Shown: piece after piece, positions 8,471 through 16,004 of the stretch
How the letters are laid out: each line of letters begins with the position of its first letter
Position numbering within the stretch: the stretch's first letter is position 1
Source: Lutibacter sp.
Lineage (GTDB): Bacteria > Bacteroidota > Bacteroidia > Flavobacteriales > Flavobacteriaceae
NCBI RefSeq assembly: GCF_021647475.1
Contig: NZ_JAKIUR010000024.1
Coordinates: 1 to 42,623 of the forward strand
Length of the DNA: 42,623 nt
Direction: 5' to 3'
Program-made: the position numbers and the translations under genes
Notes under the pieces: model-generated
What the model was told of the DNA's origin: nothing
Seen by the model: only the letters and a program-made list of their open reading frames with translations
The model's database searches: none

Positions 8471-8849
8471 TTTAGCTTTAGATTTTAGTATAAAACTATT
8501 TTTAACTCTTTTAGTGGTATTTGCTATACACCTAACTATATTAAACACCTTAAACCTTCCTTTATTTAATAATAAAATTATACTTGCATATGTGGTAAAT
8601 TTTTTAATGGCTTCTGGAATATTTACATTTCTCTATTTCCTTAATAAAAAGCAAGGAAGTTATATCGGTTTTATTTACTTAGGAGGTAGTTTTTTAAAAT
8701 TTATACTGTTTTTCTTATTATTTTATCCTTCTTATAGAGAAGATGGTATAATTACAAAACCCGAATTATTTTCATTTTTAATCCCTTATTTTTTATGTTT
8801 AATTATGGAAACTTATTCCTTAGCTAAATTAATGAATAACAATAAATAA
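8454..8849 (+). CDS. Small four-helix membrane protein upstream of atpB (AtpI position)
   Basis: A 131-residue protein with four predicted membrane segments (~9-28, ~39-62, ~70-91, ~104-125) and almost no soluble part. Its place between AtpZ and atpB is where AtpI-like proteins sit, but I recognise no AtpI motif. In Flavobacteriaceae this locus usually carries a conserved hypothetical membrane protein (DUF6168-like). It overlaps the upstream gene by 17 bp. A role in ATP synthase assembly is inference from context only. Confidence 0.8.
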   Translation: MKLTINLALDFSIKLFLTLLVVFAIHLTILNTLNLPLFNNKIILAYVVNFLMASGIFTFLYFLNKKQGSYIGFIYLGGSFLKFILFFLLFYPSYREDGIITKPELFSFLIPYFLCLIMETYSLAKLMNNNK

Positions 8850-8924
8850 CATTCGTAAACTGACTTAAAATAATACCCCATAAATACGGTCTAAAATTAT
8901 TTTTTAGTTTCTAATTTAAAAACA

Positions 8925-8932
8925 TATATTTG
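8925..8932 (+). promoter_or_regulatory. Bacteroidota-type -7 element for the atp operon
   Basis: TATATTTG matches TAnnTTTG exactly, 35 bp upstream of the atpB ATG at 8968, in a 118-bp AT-rich gap. This suggests that atpBEFHAG is transcribed at least partly independently of the PorW-AtpZ genes. Confidence 0.55.
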
Positions 8933-8967
8933 CAAAATATTTATAGGAAACACTAGTAAAAAGTGAT

Positions 8968-10068
8968 ATGTATAAAAGAAACTTGGTAAAAACCCTTACT
9001 TTACTACTTTTAGTAGTTGCATTTTCAGTAAATGCTCAGCATGAACCTGCTACAAGCACTCATGAAAAACAAGCATCTTCTAAAAAAGATTATAAAGCAG
9101 AAATAAAAGCAGAAATAAAACATCACGTAAAAGATTCTTATTATTTTGATTTTAATTCAAATTCTGAAACAGGTGAGTATAATGGTTTTTCATTACCCGT
9201 AATTTTATATGATAACGGTCTTCAAGTTTTTATGTCATCAAAATTTGCTCACGGAAAAAAAGTTGCAGAAGTAGGCGGAAATTACTATAAATTATATCAT
9301 AATAAAATTTATAAAACGGATGCCGAAGGTGTTTTACAATTTGATGAACATCATCATCCTACTAATATAAAACCATTAGATTTTTCAATTACAAAAACTG
9401 TTGTAGGAATTATTATAGTTTCAATATTGGTGTTTTGGTTATTTGTAAGTTTGGCTAAATCCTATGCTAAAAACGGAGCAATACCAAAAGGAATTGGTCG
9501 CTTTTTTGAACCCTTAGTTATTTATATTAGAGATGAAATAGCCATACCAAGTATTGGGCATAAGCATTATAAAAAGTATATGCCTTTTTTGCTAACAGTT
9601 TTCTTTTTTGTATGGTTTTCAAATTTAATAGGTATTACACCCTTTGGTTTAAATGTTACAGGTAATTTAGCGGTAACAGCCGCTTTAGCATTTTTAACCT
9701 TTATAATTACTCAATTTACCTCTAAACCAAATTATTGGAAACATATATTTTGGATGCCAGGTGTGCCTTGGATTATGAAAATTGTATTAGCACCAATTGA
9801 ATTGCTTGGAGTTTTTATAAAACCATTTGCCTTAACGTTACGTTTGTTTGCAAACATCTTTGCAGGTCATATGGTAATTTATAGTTTATTAGGTTTAATT
9901 TTTATTTTTCACAGTTTTATAGGAGGAAGTTTAAGTTTTGGTTTAGCATTAGTAATTTCAGTTTTAGAATTATTAGTAGCTATTTTACAAGCATATATAT
10001 TTACTATGTTATCAGCATTATACTTTGGAATGGCATCTGAAGAACATGAAATGGAGCATACTGAATAA
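8968..10068 (+). CDS. atpB: F1F0 ATP synthase subunit a
   Basis: A 366-residue proton-channel subunit of F0. It begins with a cleavable-looking signal peptide (ending near VNAQ, residue ~24) and a ~115-residue His- and Lys-rich periplasmic extension; such an extension is usual in Bacteroidota and explains the length compared with ~270 residues in E. coli. Membrane helices follow from ~residue 138. The essential arginine is R292 in LTLRLFANIFAGHM, the equivalent of E. coli aR210. The first gene behind its own promoter, followed 38 bp later by atpE. Confidence 0.97.
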   Translation: MYKRNLVKTLTLLLLVVAFSVNAQHEPATSTHEKQASSKKDYKAEIKAEIKHHVKDSYYFDFNSNSETGEYNGFSLPVILYDNGLQVFMSSKFAHGKKVAEVGGNYYKLYHNKIYKTDAEGVLQFDEHHHPTNIKPLDFSITKTVVGIIIVSILVFWLFVSLAKSYAKNGAIPKGIGRFFEPLVIYIRDEIAIPSIGHKHYKKYMPFLLTVFFFVWFSNLIGITPFGLNVTGNLAVTAALAFLTFIITQFTSKPNYWKHIFWMPGVPWIMKIVLAPIELLGVFIKPFALTLRLFANIFAGHMVIYSLLGLIFIFHSFIGGSLSFGLALVISVLELLVAILQAYIFTMLSALYFGMASEEHEMEHTE

Positions 10069-10106
10069 TTTTAAAATAGAATGTTTAATTAATTAATATA
10101 TATATT

Positions 10107-10301
10107 ATGGGACAAATTCCAGTAATGGTAGGTGCAGGTTTAATAGTAATTGGAGCAGGTATTGGTATCGGTAGAATCGGTGGTTCTGCTATGGATGCAA
10201 TTGCTCGTCAACCTGAAGCATATGGAAAAATTCAAACCGCAATGTTAATTGCAGCAGCCCTTGTAGAAGGTATTGCTTTTGCAGCATTATTTGCAGTTTA
10301 A
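10107..10301 (+). CDS. atpE: F1F0 ATP synthase subunit c
   Basis: A 64-residue hairpin of two membrane helices joined by the polar loop ARQPEA (33-38). Helix 1 has the glycine-rich GAGIGIGRIGG packing motif (~16-26); helix 2 carries the ion-binding carboxylate E54 in AALVEGIAF. The extra glutamine and hydroxyl ligands that mark sodium-binding rings are not evident, so proton coupling is more likely. It is short even for this protein (usually 65-90), with a minimal N-terminus. A strong hairpin follows the stop codon directly (see 10308-10344). Confidence 0.96.
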   Translation: MGQIPVMVGAGLIVIGAGIGIGRIGGSAMDAIARQPEAYGKIQTAMLIAAALVEGIAFAALFAV

Positions 10302-10307
10302 TTTTAA

Positions 10308-10344
10308 AAACAAAAGCTATAACGGTTGGTTATAGCTTTTGTTT
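10308..10344 (+). terminator. Strong hairpin between atpE and atpF (attenuator, processing or stability element)
   Basis: A perfect 16-bp stem (10308-10323 with 10329-10344) encloses a 5-nt loop (GGTTG). The core arm ACAAAAGCTATAAC pairs with GTTATAGCTTTTGT, and T-rich sequence follows. It starts 6 bp after the atpE stop and ends 28 bp before atpF. As a partial terminator or 3'-end stabiliser it would raise atpE mRNA over downstream genes, matching the need for about ten c subunits per complex; that role is inferred. Confidence 0.75.
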
Positions 10345-10372
10345 CAATTTTAAAAAACTCTTTAATTAAATT

Positions 10373-10873
10373 ATGGAAAAATTAGTAAATCTATTTTCTT
10401 ACGGATTGTTTTTTTGGCAAATATTATTGTTTTTAGCTTTATTACTATTGCTTAAAAAGTTTGCTTGGAAACCAATTTTAAATGCTATTGATGAGCGTGA
10501 AGAAGGTATTAAAAACGCCTTAGATGAAGCTGAAAATGCACGTAAAGAAATGCAAAACCTTACCGCAGATAACGAACGTATTTTAAAAGAAGCACGTATG
10601 CAACGTGATTCGCTTTTAAAAGAAGCTCGTGAAATGAAAGAAAGTATGATTTCTGAAGCTAAAAGTGAAGCACAACAACAAGCTCAAAAAGTTATTGACC
10701 AAGCTAAAACAAGTATAGAAGCTGAAAAACAAGCTGCTATTGCTGATATAAAAAATCAAGTTGCAGAACTATCTATTGGCATTGCTGAAAAAGTAATTAA
10801 AAACGAATTAGCTGATAAAGACAAACAAGTAAAACTTGTTGAAGAAATGTTAAAAGAAATAACGATACGTTAA
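10373..10873 (+). CDS. atpF: F1F0 ATP synthase subunit b
   Basis: A 166-residue peripheral stalk subunit. One N-terminal membrane helix (~8-28, FSYGLFFWQILLFLALLLLL) is followed by a long charged coiled coil with heptad-like Ala/Lys/Glu runs (~40-140), including the KPILNAIDEREEGIKNALDE block typical of subunit b. Length matches the family. It follows the strong intergenic hairpin by 28 bp and precedes atpH by 10 bp. Confidence 0.96.
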   Translation: MEKLVNLFSYGLFFWQILLFLALLLLLKKFAWKPILNAIDEREEGIKNALDEAENARKEMQNLTADNERILKEARMQRDSLLKEAREMKESMISEAKSEAQQQAQKVIDQAKTSIEAEKQAAIADIKNQVAELSIGIAEKVIKNELADKDKQVKLVEEMLKEITIR

Positions 10874-10883
10874 TTTATAACAG

Positions 10884-11420
10884 ATGAGTGGAACTAGAGC
10901 AGCTTTAAGATACGCAAAAGCAATTTTAAATTTTGCAGTTGAACAACATAAGGAAGATCAAATTAATAATGATATGTTATTAATTGTAAACACTTTAGAT
11001 GAAAATAAAGATTTACAATTAATGATTAACAATCCTATTTTAAAATCAAATTTAAAAAAGGATACTTTAAAAGCTATATTTTCATCTCACGTATCCTCTT
11101 TAACTATAAGCTCAATTAATCTTTTAATAGATAATAACAGATTATCTATTTTAAATGAAGTTGCTAAAAAATACAGCATTATTTATGATGAACTTAAAGG
11201 AAAAGAAATTGCAAAAATAACTACTGCAATCCCATTAAATTCAGTTTTAAATAAACAAGTTTTAGATAAAGTAAAAGAAATTACAGGAAAACAAGCAACT
11301 ATTGAAAATAGTATTAATCCAGATATTATTGGCGGATTTATCCTTCGTATAGGAGATATTCAATACGATGCAAGTATTGCAAATAAATTACAAAGTTTAA
11401 AAAGACAATTTGAAAACTAA
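10884..11420 (+). CDS. atpH: F1F0 ATP synthase subunit delta
   Basis: A 178-residue OSCP/delta subunit that links F1 to the peripheral stalk. The N-terminal helical domain starts RAALRYAKAILNFAVEQ (~5-21). The C-terminal region has the conserved IGGFILRIGDIQYDASI (~149-165), which corresponds to the family signature G-G-x2-I-R-x-G-D-x2-x-D-x-S. It starts 10 bp after atpF. Confidence 0.95.
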   Translation: MSGTRAALRYAKAILNFAVEQHKEDQINNDMLLIVNTLDENKDLQLMINNPILKSNLKKDTLKAIFSSHVSSLTISSINLLIDNNRLSILNEVAKKYSIIYDELKGKEIAKITTAIPLNSVLNKQVLDKVKEITGKQATIENSINPDIIGGFILRIGDIQYDASIANKLQSLKRQFEN

Positions 11421-11467
11421 AATTATTTCAAATTTAAAAAAGAATAAAGTTTTAAAAAAAGTAAAAA

Positions 11468-13045
11468 ATGGCATCAATAAAACCAGCTGAAGTATCAGCG
11501 ATTTTAAAACAACAATTAGCAGGGTTTGATTCTACTGCATCATTAGATGAAGTTGGAACAGTTTTACAAATAGGTGACGGTATTGTTCGTGCTTATGGTT
11601 TAGCTAACGTAGAATATGGCGAATTGGTAGAATTTGAAGGCGGATTAGAAGGTATTGTTTTGAACTTAGAAGAAGACAATGTTGGTATTGTGCTTTTAGG
11701 ACATTCAGAAAGTATTAAAGAAGGATCCACAGTAAAACGAACCAAAAGAATAGCCTCCCTTAATATTGGAGAAGGTATTGTTGGCCGTGTAGTAGATACC
11801 TTAGGAAATCCTATTGATGGAAAAGGTCCTATTTCTGGAGAAACTATTGAAATGCCATTAGAACGAAAAGCTCCAGGTGTAATTTACAGAGAACCTGTAA
11901 CTGAGCCTTTACAAACAGGTATTAAAGCAATTGACGCTATGATTCCTATTGGAAGAGGACAAAGAGAACTTATTATTGGCGACCGTCAAACGGGTAAATC
12001 TACCGTTGCAATTGATACCATAATTAATCAAAAAGAATTTTATGATGCTGGCGAACCAGTATATTGTATTTATGTAGCTATTGGTCAAAAAGCATCAACA
12101 GTTGCCGGTATTGTAAGCTTATTAGAAGAAAAAGGAGCTTTAGCATACACTACAATTGTTGCTGCAAATGCTTCTGATTCAGCACCTATGCAAGTTTATG
12201 CTCCTTTTGCAGGAGCTGCAATTGGTGAATATTTTAGAGACCAAGGGCATTCTGCTTTAATAATTTATGATGATTTATCTAAACAAGCCGTAGCTTATCG
12301 TGAAATTTCATTATTGTTACGTCGCCCACCAGGACGTGAAGCATACCCTGGAGATGTATTCTATTTACATTCTCGCTTATTGGAACGTGCAGCAAAAATT
12401 ATTAATGATGATACTATTGCTGCTCAAATGAATGATGTTCCAAGTGTTTTAAAAGGAAAAGTAAAAGGTGGAGGTTCTTTAACTGCATTACCAATTATTG
12501 AAACTCAAGCCGGTGATGTTTCGGCCTATATTCCAACCAATGTAATTTCAATTACTGATGGACAAATATTCTTAGAATCTGATTTATTTAATTCTGGTGT
12601 TCGCCCAGCAATTAATGTAGGTATTTCCGTATCTCGTGTTGGGGGAAATGCTCAAATTAAATCTATGAAAAAAGTAGCTGGAACTTTAAAATTAGACCAA
12701 GCTCAATATAGAGAATTAGAAGCTTTTTCAAAATTCGGATCAGATTTAGATGCTGCTACTTTGAATGTAATTGAAAAAGGAAAACGAAATGTGGAGATTT
12801 TAAAACAAAAACAAGCTACTCCATTTAAAGTAGAAGACCAAGTAGCAATTATTTATGCGGGTTCAAAAAATTTATTAAAAAATGTTCCTGTTGATAAAGT
12901 TAAGGAATTCGAAAAAGATTATCTTGAATATCTTAATGCTAAACACAGAGATACATTAGATATATTAAAAGCTGGAAAATTAACGGATGAAGTAATTGAT
13001 ATTTTAACCAATGCTGCAAACGAAATTTCTGCAAAATATGCATAA
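11468..13045 (+). CDS. atpA: F1F0 ATP synthase subunit alpha
   Basis: A 525-residue regulatory subunit of the F1 head. The P-loop is GDRQTGKS at residues 171-178; other family landmarks are the N-terminal beta-barrel, the APGVIYREPV TEPLQTGIKAIDAMIPIG stretch (~137-164) and the LLLRRPPGREAYPGD signature (~281-295), whose arginines face the catalytic sites. Full length. Its catalytic partner beta (atpD) is not in this window. Confidence 0.98.
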   Translation: MASIKPAEVSAILKQQLAGFDSTASLDEVGTVLQIGDGIVRAYGLANVEYGELVEFEGGLEGIVLNLEEDNVGIVLLGHSESIKEGSTVKRTKRIASLNIGEGIVGRVVDTLGNPIDGKGPISGETIEMPLERKAPGVIYREPVTEPLQTGIKAIDAMIPIGRGQRELIIGDRQTGKSTVAIDTIINQKEFYDAGEPVYCIYVAIGQKASTVAGIVSLLEEKGALAYTTIVAANASDSAPMQVYAPFAGAAIGEYFRDQGHSALIIYDDLSKQAVAYREISLLLRRPPGREAYPGDVFYLHSRLLERAAKIINDDTIAAQMNDVPSVLKGKVKGGGSLTALPIIETQAGDVSAYIPTNVISITDGQIFLESDLFNSGVRPAINVGISVSRVGGNAQIKSMKKVAGTLKLDQAQYRELEAFSKFGSDLDAATLNVIEKGKRNVEILKQKQATPFKVEDQVAIIYAGSKNLLKNVPVDKVKEFEKDYLEYLNAKHRDTLDILKAGKLTDEVIDILTNAANEISAKYA

Positions 13046-13055
13046 TTAAGATTTT

Positions 13056-13110
13056 AGTACTGAGTATTGAGAAGTGTAATTCTCAATACTTAATACTCAA
13101 TACTTAATAC
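13056..13110. repeat. Imperfect hairpin plus tandem 14-bp repeat between atpA and atpG
   Basis: AGTACTGAGTATTGAGAA (13056-13073) is an imperfect inverted match (two mismatches) to 13080-13097. Overlapping its right arm, the 14-mer TCAATACTTAATAC is repeated twice without a gap (13083-13096 and 13097-13110), ending 9 bp before the atpG ATG. A related TATTGAGAA...TTCTCAATACT pair lies inside the element at 31354-31554. It resembles simple palindromic repeats dispersed in flavobacterial genomes and is not a classic terminator because no T-run follows. Confidence 0.7.
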
Positions 13111-13119
13111 TAAATATAA

Positions 13120-13983
13120 ATGGCAAACTTAAAAGAAATACGAAACAGAATTACCTCTATTGGTTCAACTATGCAAATTACCAGTGCCATGAAAATGGTA
13201 TCGGCAGCAAAGTTGAAAAAAGCACAAAGTGCAATTACTAAAATGAAGCCTTATGCTAATAAGCTAACAGAACTTTTACAAGGTTTAAGTGCATCATTAG
13301 ATAATGAAACAGGAGGTGTTTATTCCGAACAACGAAAAATTTCTAAAGTTTTATTAGTCGTTATAAATTCAAACAGAGGATTGTGTGGTGGTTTCAACGC
13401 AAATATTGTTAAAGAAGTAGAACATTTAATTGAAAATAGTTATCAAAATAAACAAGTTGATCTATTAACAATTGGTAAAAAAGGATATGATCTTCTTAAA
13501 AAAACACATACTATAATTGATAATAAAAGTGATGTTTTTGATGAATTAACTTTTGGAAATGTTGCAGTTATTGCAGAAAATATTATGCAATTATTTGCAG
13601 AAGGTAACTATGATAAAATACAATTGGTGTATAATCAATTTAAGAATGCTGCTACTCAAATTCCTACAATTGAAGATTATTTACCAATTAAACCTGAAGC
13701 AGGAAGTGATGCTAAACCCAATTTAGATTTTATTTTTGAACCTTCAAAAGCTGAAATAGTATTAGAATTAATACCAAAATCTTTAAAAACACAGCTTTAT
13801 AAAGCAATTAGAGATTCCTTTGCTGCTGAACACGGAGCTCGTATGACGGCAATGCATAAAGCTACAGATAATGCTACAGAATTACGCGACGATTTATTAT
13901 TAATGTATAATAAAGCTCGTCAAGCTGCAATTACTAATGAAATTTTAGAAATTGTTAGTGGTGCTGATGCACTTAATAATTAG
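13120..13983 (+). CDS. atpG: F1F0 ATP synthase subunit gamma
   Basis: A 287-residue central rotor shaft. The N-terminal helix MANLKEIRNRITSIGSTMQI with ITSAMKMVSAAKLKKAQ (to ~residue 37) and the C-terminal helix from ~235 (RMTAMHKATDNATELRDD, ending NEILEIVSGADAL) form the coiled coil inside the F1 head. The central Rossmann-like domain has NSNRGLCGGFN (~83-93). It is the last gene of this operon; atpD and atpC do not follow. Confidence 0.97.
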   Translation: MANLKEIRNRITSIGSTMQITSAMKMVSAAKLKKAQSAITKMKPYANKLTELLQGLSASLDNETGGVYSEQRKISKVLLVVINSNRGLCGGFNANIVKEVEHLIENSYQNKQVDLLTIGKKGYDLLKKTHTIIDNKSDVFDELTFGNVAVIAENIMQLFAEGNYDKIQLVYNQFKNAATQIPTIEDYLPIKPEAGSDAKPNLDFIFEPSKAEIVLELIPKSLKTQLYKAIRDSFAAEHGARMTAMHKATDNATELRDDLLLMYNKARQAAITNEILEIVSGADALNN

Positions 13984-14021
13984 GCAGAACGTTAGTGTAG
14001 CCAAATTTTCAATAAGCTAAG

Positions 14022-14063
14022 GCACTTAATAATTAGAGAAACTTTAGTTAAGGTGCGTTTTTT
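14022..14063 (+). terminator. Candidate terminator of the atp operon
   Basis: GCACTTAA at 14022-14029 pairs with TTAAGGTGC at 14048-14056 with one bulge, and a T-run (14058-14063) follows. The loop is long (18 nt), which weakens the call, but its position 38 bp after atpG is right. Confidence 0.45.
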
Positions 14064-14075
14064 ACAATAATGTAA

Positions 14076-14291
14076 CTTAACAACCTGAGTTCGATGTAAG
14101 AAAACAAGTTGTGTACGGAAAATCAACAAGCTACGTCATTGCGATGAATGAAGCAAAGCGAAATGAGGAAGCAATCTTATTTTTATGAAAAAATTGCTTC
14201 AAATTATAGCACTACGTTTACAATTTTCACAATGACATTTTGATTTTCAGTTATTTAAAGTAAATCCTTAGGTTGGACTCAGGTTAACAAG
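14076..14291 (+). repeat. Full copy of the ~215-bp nested-palindrome dispersed repeat
   Basis: The copy is bounded by imperfect 25-bp terminal inverted repeats (14076-14100 and 14267-14291) sharing AACCTGAGT. Inside are two more nested inverted pairs: GTCATTG 14135-14141 with CAATGAC 14230-14236, and GAAGCAAT 14168-14175 with ATTGCTTC 14193-14200. The whole unit can fold into one long interrupted hairpin. The reverse complement of 23212-23426 matches it over its full length at roughly 90% identity by eye. No reading frame is conserved, so this is a MITE- or REP-like non-autonomous element. Confidence 0.88.
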
Positions 14292-14306
14292 TAAAATTAA
14301 ATAATT

Positions 14307-14337
14307 AAAAGTCTGTCATAAAAATGATAGACTTTTT
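14307..14337 (+). terminator. Terminator-like hairpin downstream of the repeat
   Basis: AAAAGTCTGTCAT (14307-14319) pairs with ATGATAGACTTTT (14324-14336) with a single G-T pair and a 4-nt loop, followed by a further T. It could be the original atp operon terminator, separated from atpG by insertion of the repeat, or could act in both directions. Confidence 0.6.
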
Positions 14338-14384
14338 GTATTTTGGTATATCCTTTGCTACTGAATCGTTAAATATTCATTACT

Positions 14385-14855
14385 ATGAAAATTCTTAAAA
14401 TAATTTCCGTTTTTACAGTTATTTCAACATTATTTTTTTGTTGTAGTGCTACCAATACTAAAACAATGCAAAAAATGCAAAAAAATCCTCCTTTCAAAAT
14501 AATAAGTTCTGAGGTTACAGATTGGGTTGGCGGTCAACCTGGAGTTAGAGGAATAAAAGTTTCTATTAAAGTTGATAATAAAGATATTAAACTAGATAGT
14601 ATTTATTTCAGAAATCAAAAAGCAGCTCTAGAATTAGTAGCCAATTCAAATCCACCTGAATATATTAGTGTTTTTATTACTTCTTCTAGAGGTATTAATG
14701 ATTTTATTATAGATAAAGATGCTACAAAAGAGTTTGGTAATAAATCAAAATCAGTACAAGAAAAAATTCCTTTTAAATTACAAAATAACGAAGCTATAGT
14801 AAGTTATCAAAAACAATCAAAATTCTTTTTTTACAAAATAAAAAATTTAAAATAG
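14385..14855 (+). CDS. Small lipoprotein of unknown function
   Basis: A 156-residue protein with a signal peptide and a lipobox-like FFCCSA (cysteines at ~19-20), so probably a lipidated envelope protein. The mature part contains a short beta-rich domain with DWVGGQPGVRGIKVSIKVDN (~46-65), apparently an immunoglobulin-like or greek-key fold. I do not recognise a named family. It stands alone, 105 bp upstream of the next lipoprotein, which has its own sigma-54-like promoter. Confidence 0.75.
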   Translation: MKILKIISVFTVISTLFFCCSATNTKTMQKMQKNPPFKIISSEVTDWVGGQPGVRGIKVSIKVDNKDIKLDSIYFRNQKAALELVANSNPPEYISVFITSSRGINDFIIDKDATKEFGNKSKSVQEKIPFKLQNNEAIVSYQKQSKFFFYKIKNLK

Positions 14856-14912
14856 TTAGTTAACTATTTGAAATACTACATATTATAATTATATAAAAAA
14901 ATCTTATTCTTT

Positions 14913-14928
14913 TTGGCACGAAAATTGA
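14913..14928 (+). promoter_or_regulatory. Sigma-54-type (-24/-12) promoter
   Basis: TTGGCACG at 14913-14920, four bases, then TTGA at 14925-14928. The -24 half is a perfect match to the sigma-54 consensus TGGCACG, and the -12 G (14927) stands at the invariant spacing (GG, N10, G); the -12 C is replaced by A. Transcription would begin about 12 bp on, ~20 bp before the ATG at 14961. Neither rpoN nor an enhancer-binding protein is in this window. Confidence 0.65.
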
Positions 14929-14960
14929 AATTTCAATAACGTAACCAAAAATAAATAAGT

Positions 14961-15890
14961 ATGAAAACTTTAAAATTACTTTTCGCAATAGTAGTAACTA
15001 GCATAATAGCTACTTCGTGTAGTGTTGTTGTAGATGATTTTAACAACCCAAACTCAAACTATGTTTCTCTTGAAGAAATAGTTTCTTCATACGATTTATG
15101 GTATATAGATTATAATAGAACTACAGGTCAAGGCGATGTACCTTTTTTATCTAAAGCATTTACTATTTCTTTTTTAAATGGAAAATTATATGCTAACAAT
15201 AATTTAGTTGGAATTGGTGCTACAGGAAATGGCTACGGAATACAAGTTGGAAATTATAATACTTATAATGGAAGTTTAGAAATAAATCATGATTTAGATG
15301 GATATTTTGATTTTGACGTTATACAACTTTCTGGCAATCAAATAAAACTAATAGATAATTTTGATAATGTAACGTATTATTTAGAAGGATATCAAAAAAA
15401 TACTTTTGATTATGATCAAATATTCTATGATAATATTGAATATTTTTTACAAGAATATGACGCTTGGGAAAAAACAAATATAAGTGATAATGGAGAAGTG
15501 AATGCTTTTGATAACGAAAACTTTCTACAATTTACCCCAGAAGATATTACCACATTTTACTCTTCACAAGATGAAGTTGGCACAACTATTGATAATTTAT
15601 TATGGGATTATGTAGGGAACTATTCTGTAGCAGATGTACAAGGTTATGATAATCTAAAAATTTTAACATTAGATTATGATTTCGGAGATACTGAAGAGTT
15701 TGAATTAACCGTTATAAATGATGAAACCATAAGTTTATACCAAATAAGTTCAGGTACAACGTATGAGTTTACAGGCAGAGGGTATATCCAGTATTTAAAA
15801 TCTAGTAAAAACAAAAATACTGTAAGTAATACAGGTAGAAAACGAACTAAAGTAAAAAGAGAAACAAAAATTAGAAGACATTTAAAATAA
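14961..15890 (+). CDS. Lipoprotein of unknown function behind a sigma-54-like promoter
   Basis: A 309-residue lipoprotein: signal peptide MKTLKLLFAIVVTSIIATSC with the lipid-anchor cysteine at C20. The mature protein is acidic, Tyr/Asp/Asn-rich and probably beta-structured, with WYIDYNRTTGQGDVPFLSKAF near residues 48-68, and ends in a strongly basic tail (KSSKNKNTVSNTGRKRTKVK, ~286-305). Relatives in flavobacteria sometimes carry the name nicotinic acid mononucleotide adenylyltransferase, which nothing here supports. Followed by a strong terminator. Control by sigma-54 would make expression conditional on a regulator encoded elsewhere. Confidence 0.8.
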   Translation: MKTLKLLFAIVVTSIIATSCSVVVDDFNNPNSNYVSLEEIVSSYDLWYIDYNRTTGQGDVPFLSKAFTISFLNGKLYANNNLVGIGATGNGYGIQVGNYNTYNGSLEINHDLDGYFDFDVIQLSGNQIKLIDNFDNVTYYLEGYQKNTFDYDQIFYDNIEYFLQEYDAWEKTNISDNGEVNAFDNENFLQFTPEDITTFYSSQDEVGTTIDNLLWDYVGNYSVADVQGYDNLKILTLDYDFGDTEEFELTVINDETISLYQISSGTTYEFTGRGYIQYLKSSKNKNTVSNTGRKRTKVKRETKIRRHLK

Positions 15891-15911
15891 AGTTTGGTTA
15901 GTTGATTTTTG

Positions 15912-15969
15912 ATTGGTTATTTAAAATAACCAATTGATGAAAACCGCTCCTTAAAAGAGCGGTTTTTTT
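15912..15969 (+). terminator. Tandem hairpins: rho-independent terminator after the lipoprotein
   Basis: A perfect hairpin ATTGGTTAT/ATAACCAAT (15912-15920 with 15926-15934) precedes a stronger one, AAACCGCTC/GAGCGGTTT (15941-15949 with 15957-15965), ending in a run of T to 15969. The second is a textbook intrinsic terminator. Confidence 0.88.
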
Positions 15970-16004
15970 GTACCTTTATTCCTGTAAATTTTAAAAATAT
16001 AAAA

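Larger units (their letters stand above)
13984..14384. other. 401-bp intergenic region after atpG: terminator, repeat, second hairpin
   Basis: No coding sequence is apparent. In order it holds a weak terminator-like hairpin (14022-14063), a full copy of the ~215-bp nested-palindrome repeat (14076-14291) and a second, stronger hairpin with a T-run (14307-14337). The last ~45 bp lead to the lipoprotein gene at 14385 and include TATCCTTTG, a near-match to a -7 element. Confidence 0.7.

Noticed and set aside
13056..13110. CRISPR-like array suggested by repeated 14-mers
   Set aside because: Only two adjacent copies with no spacers, and no cas genes anywhere in the window.
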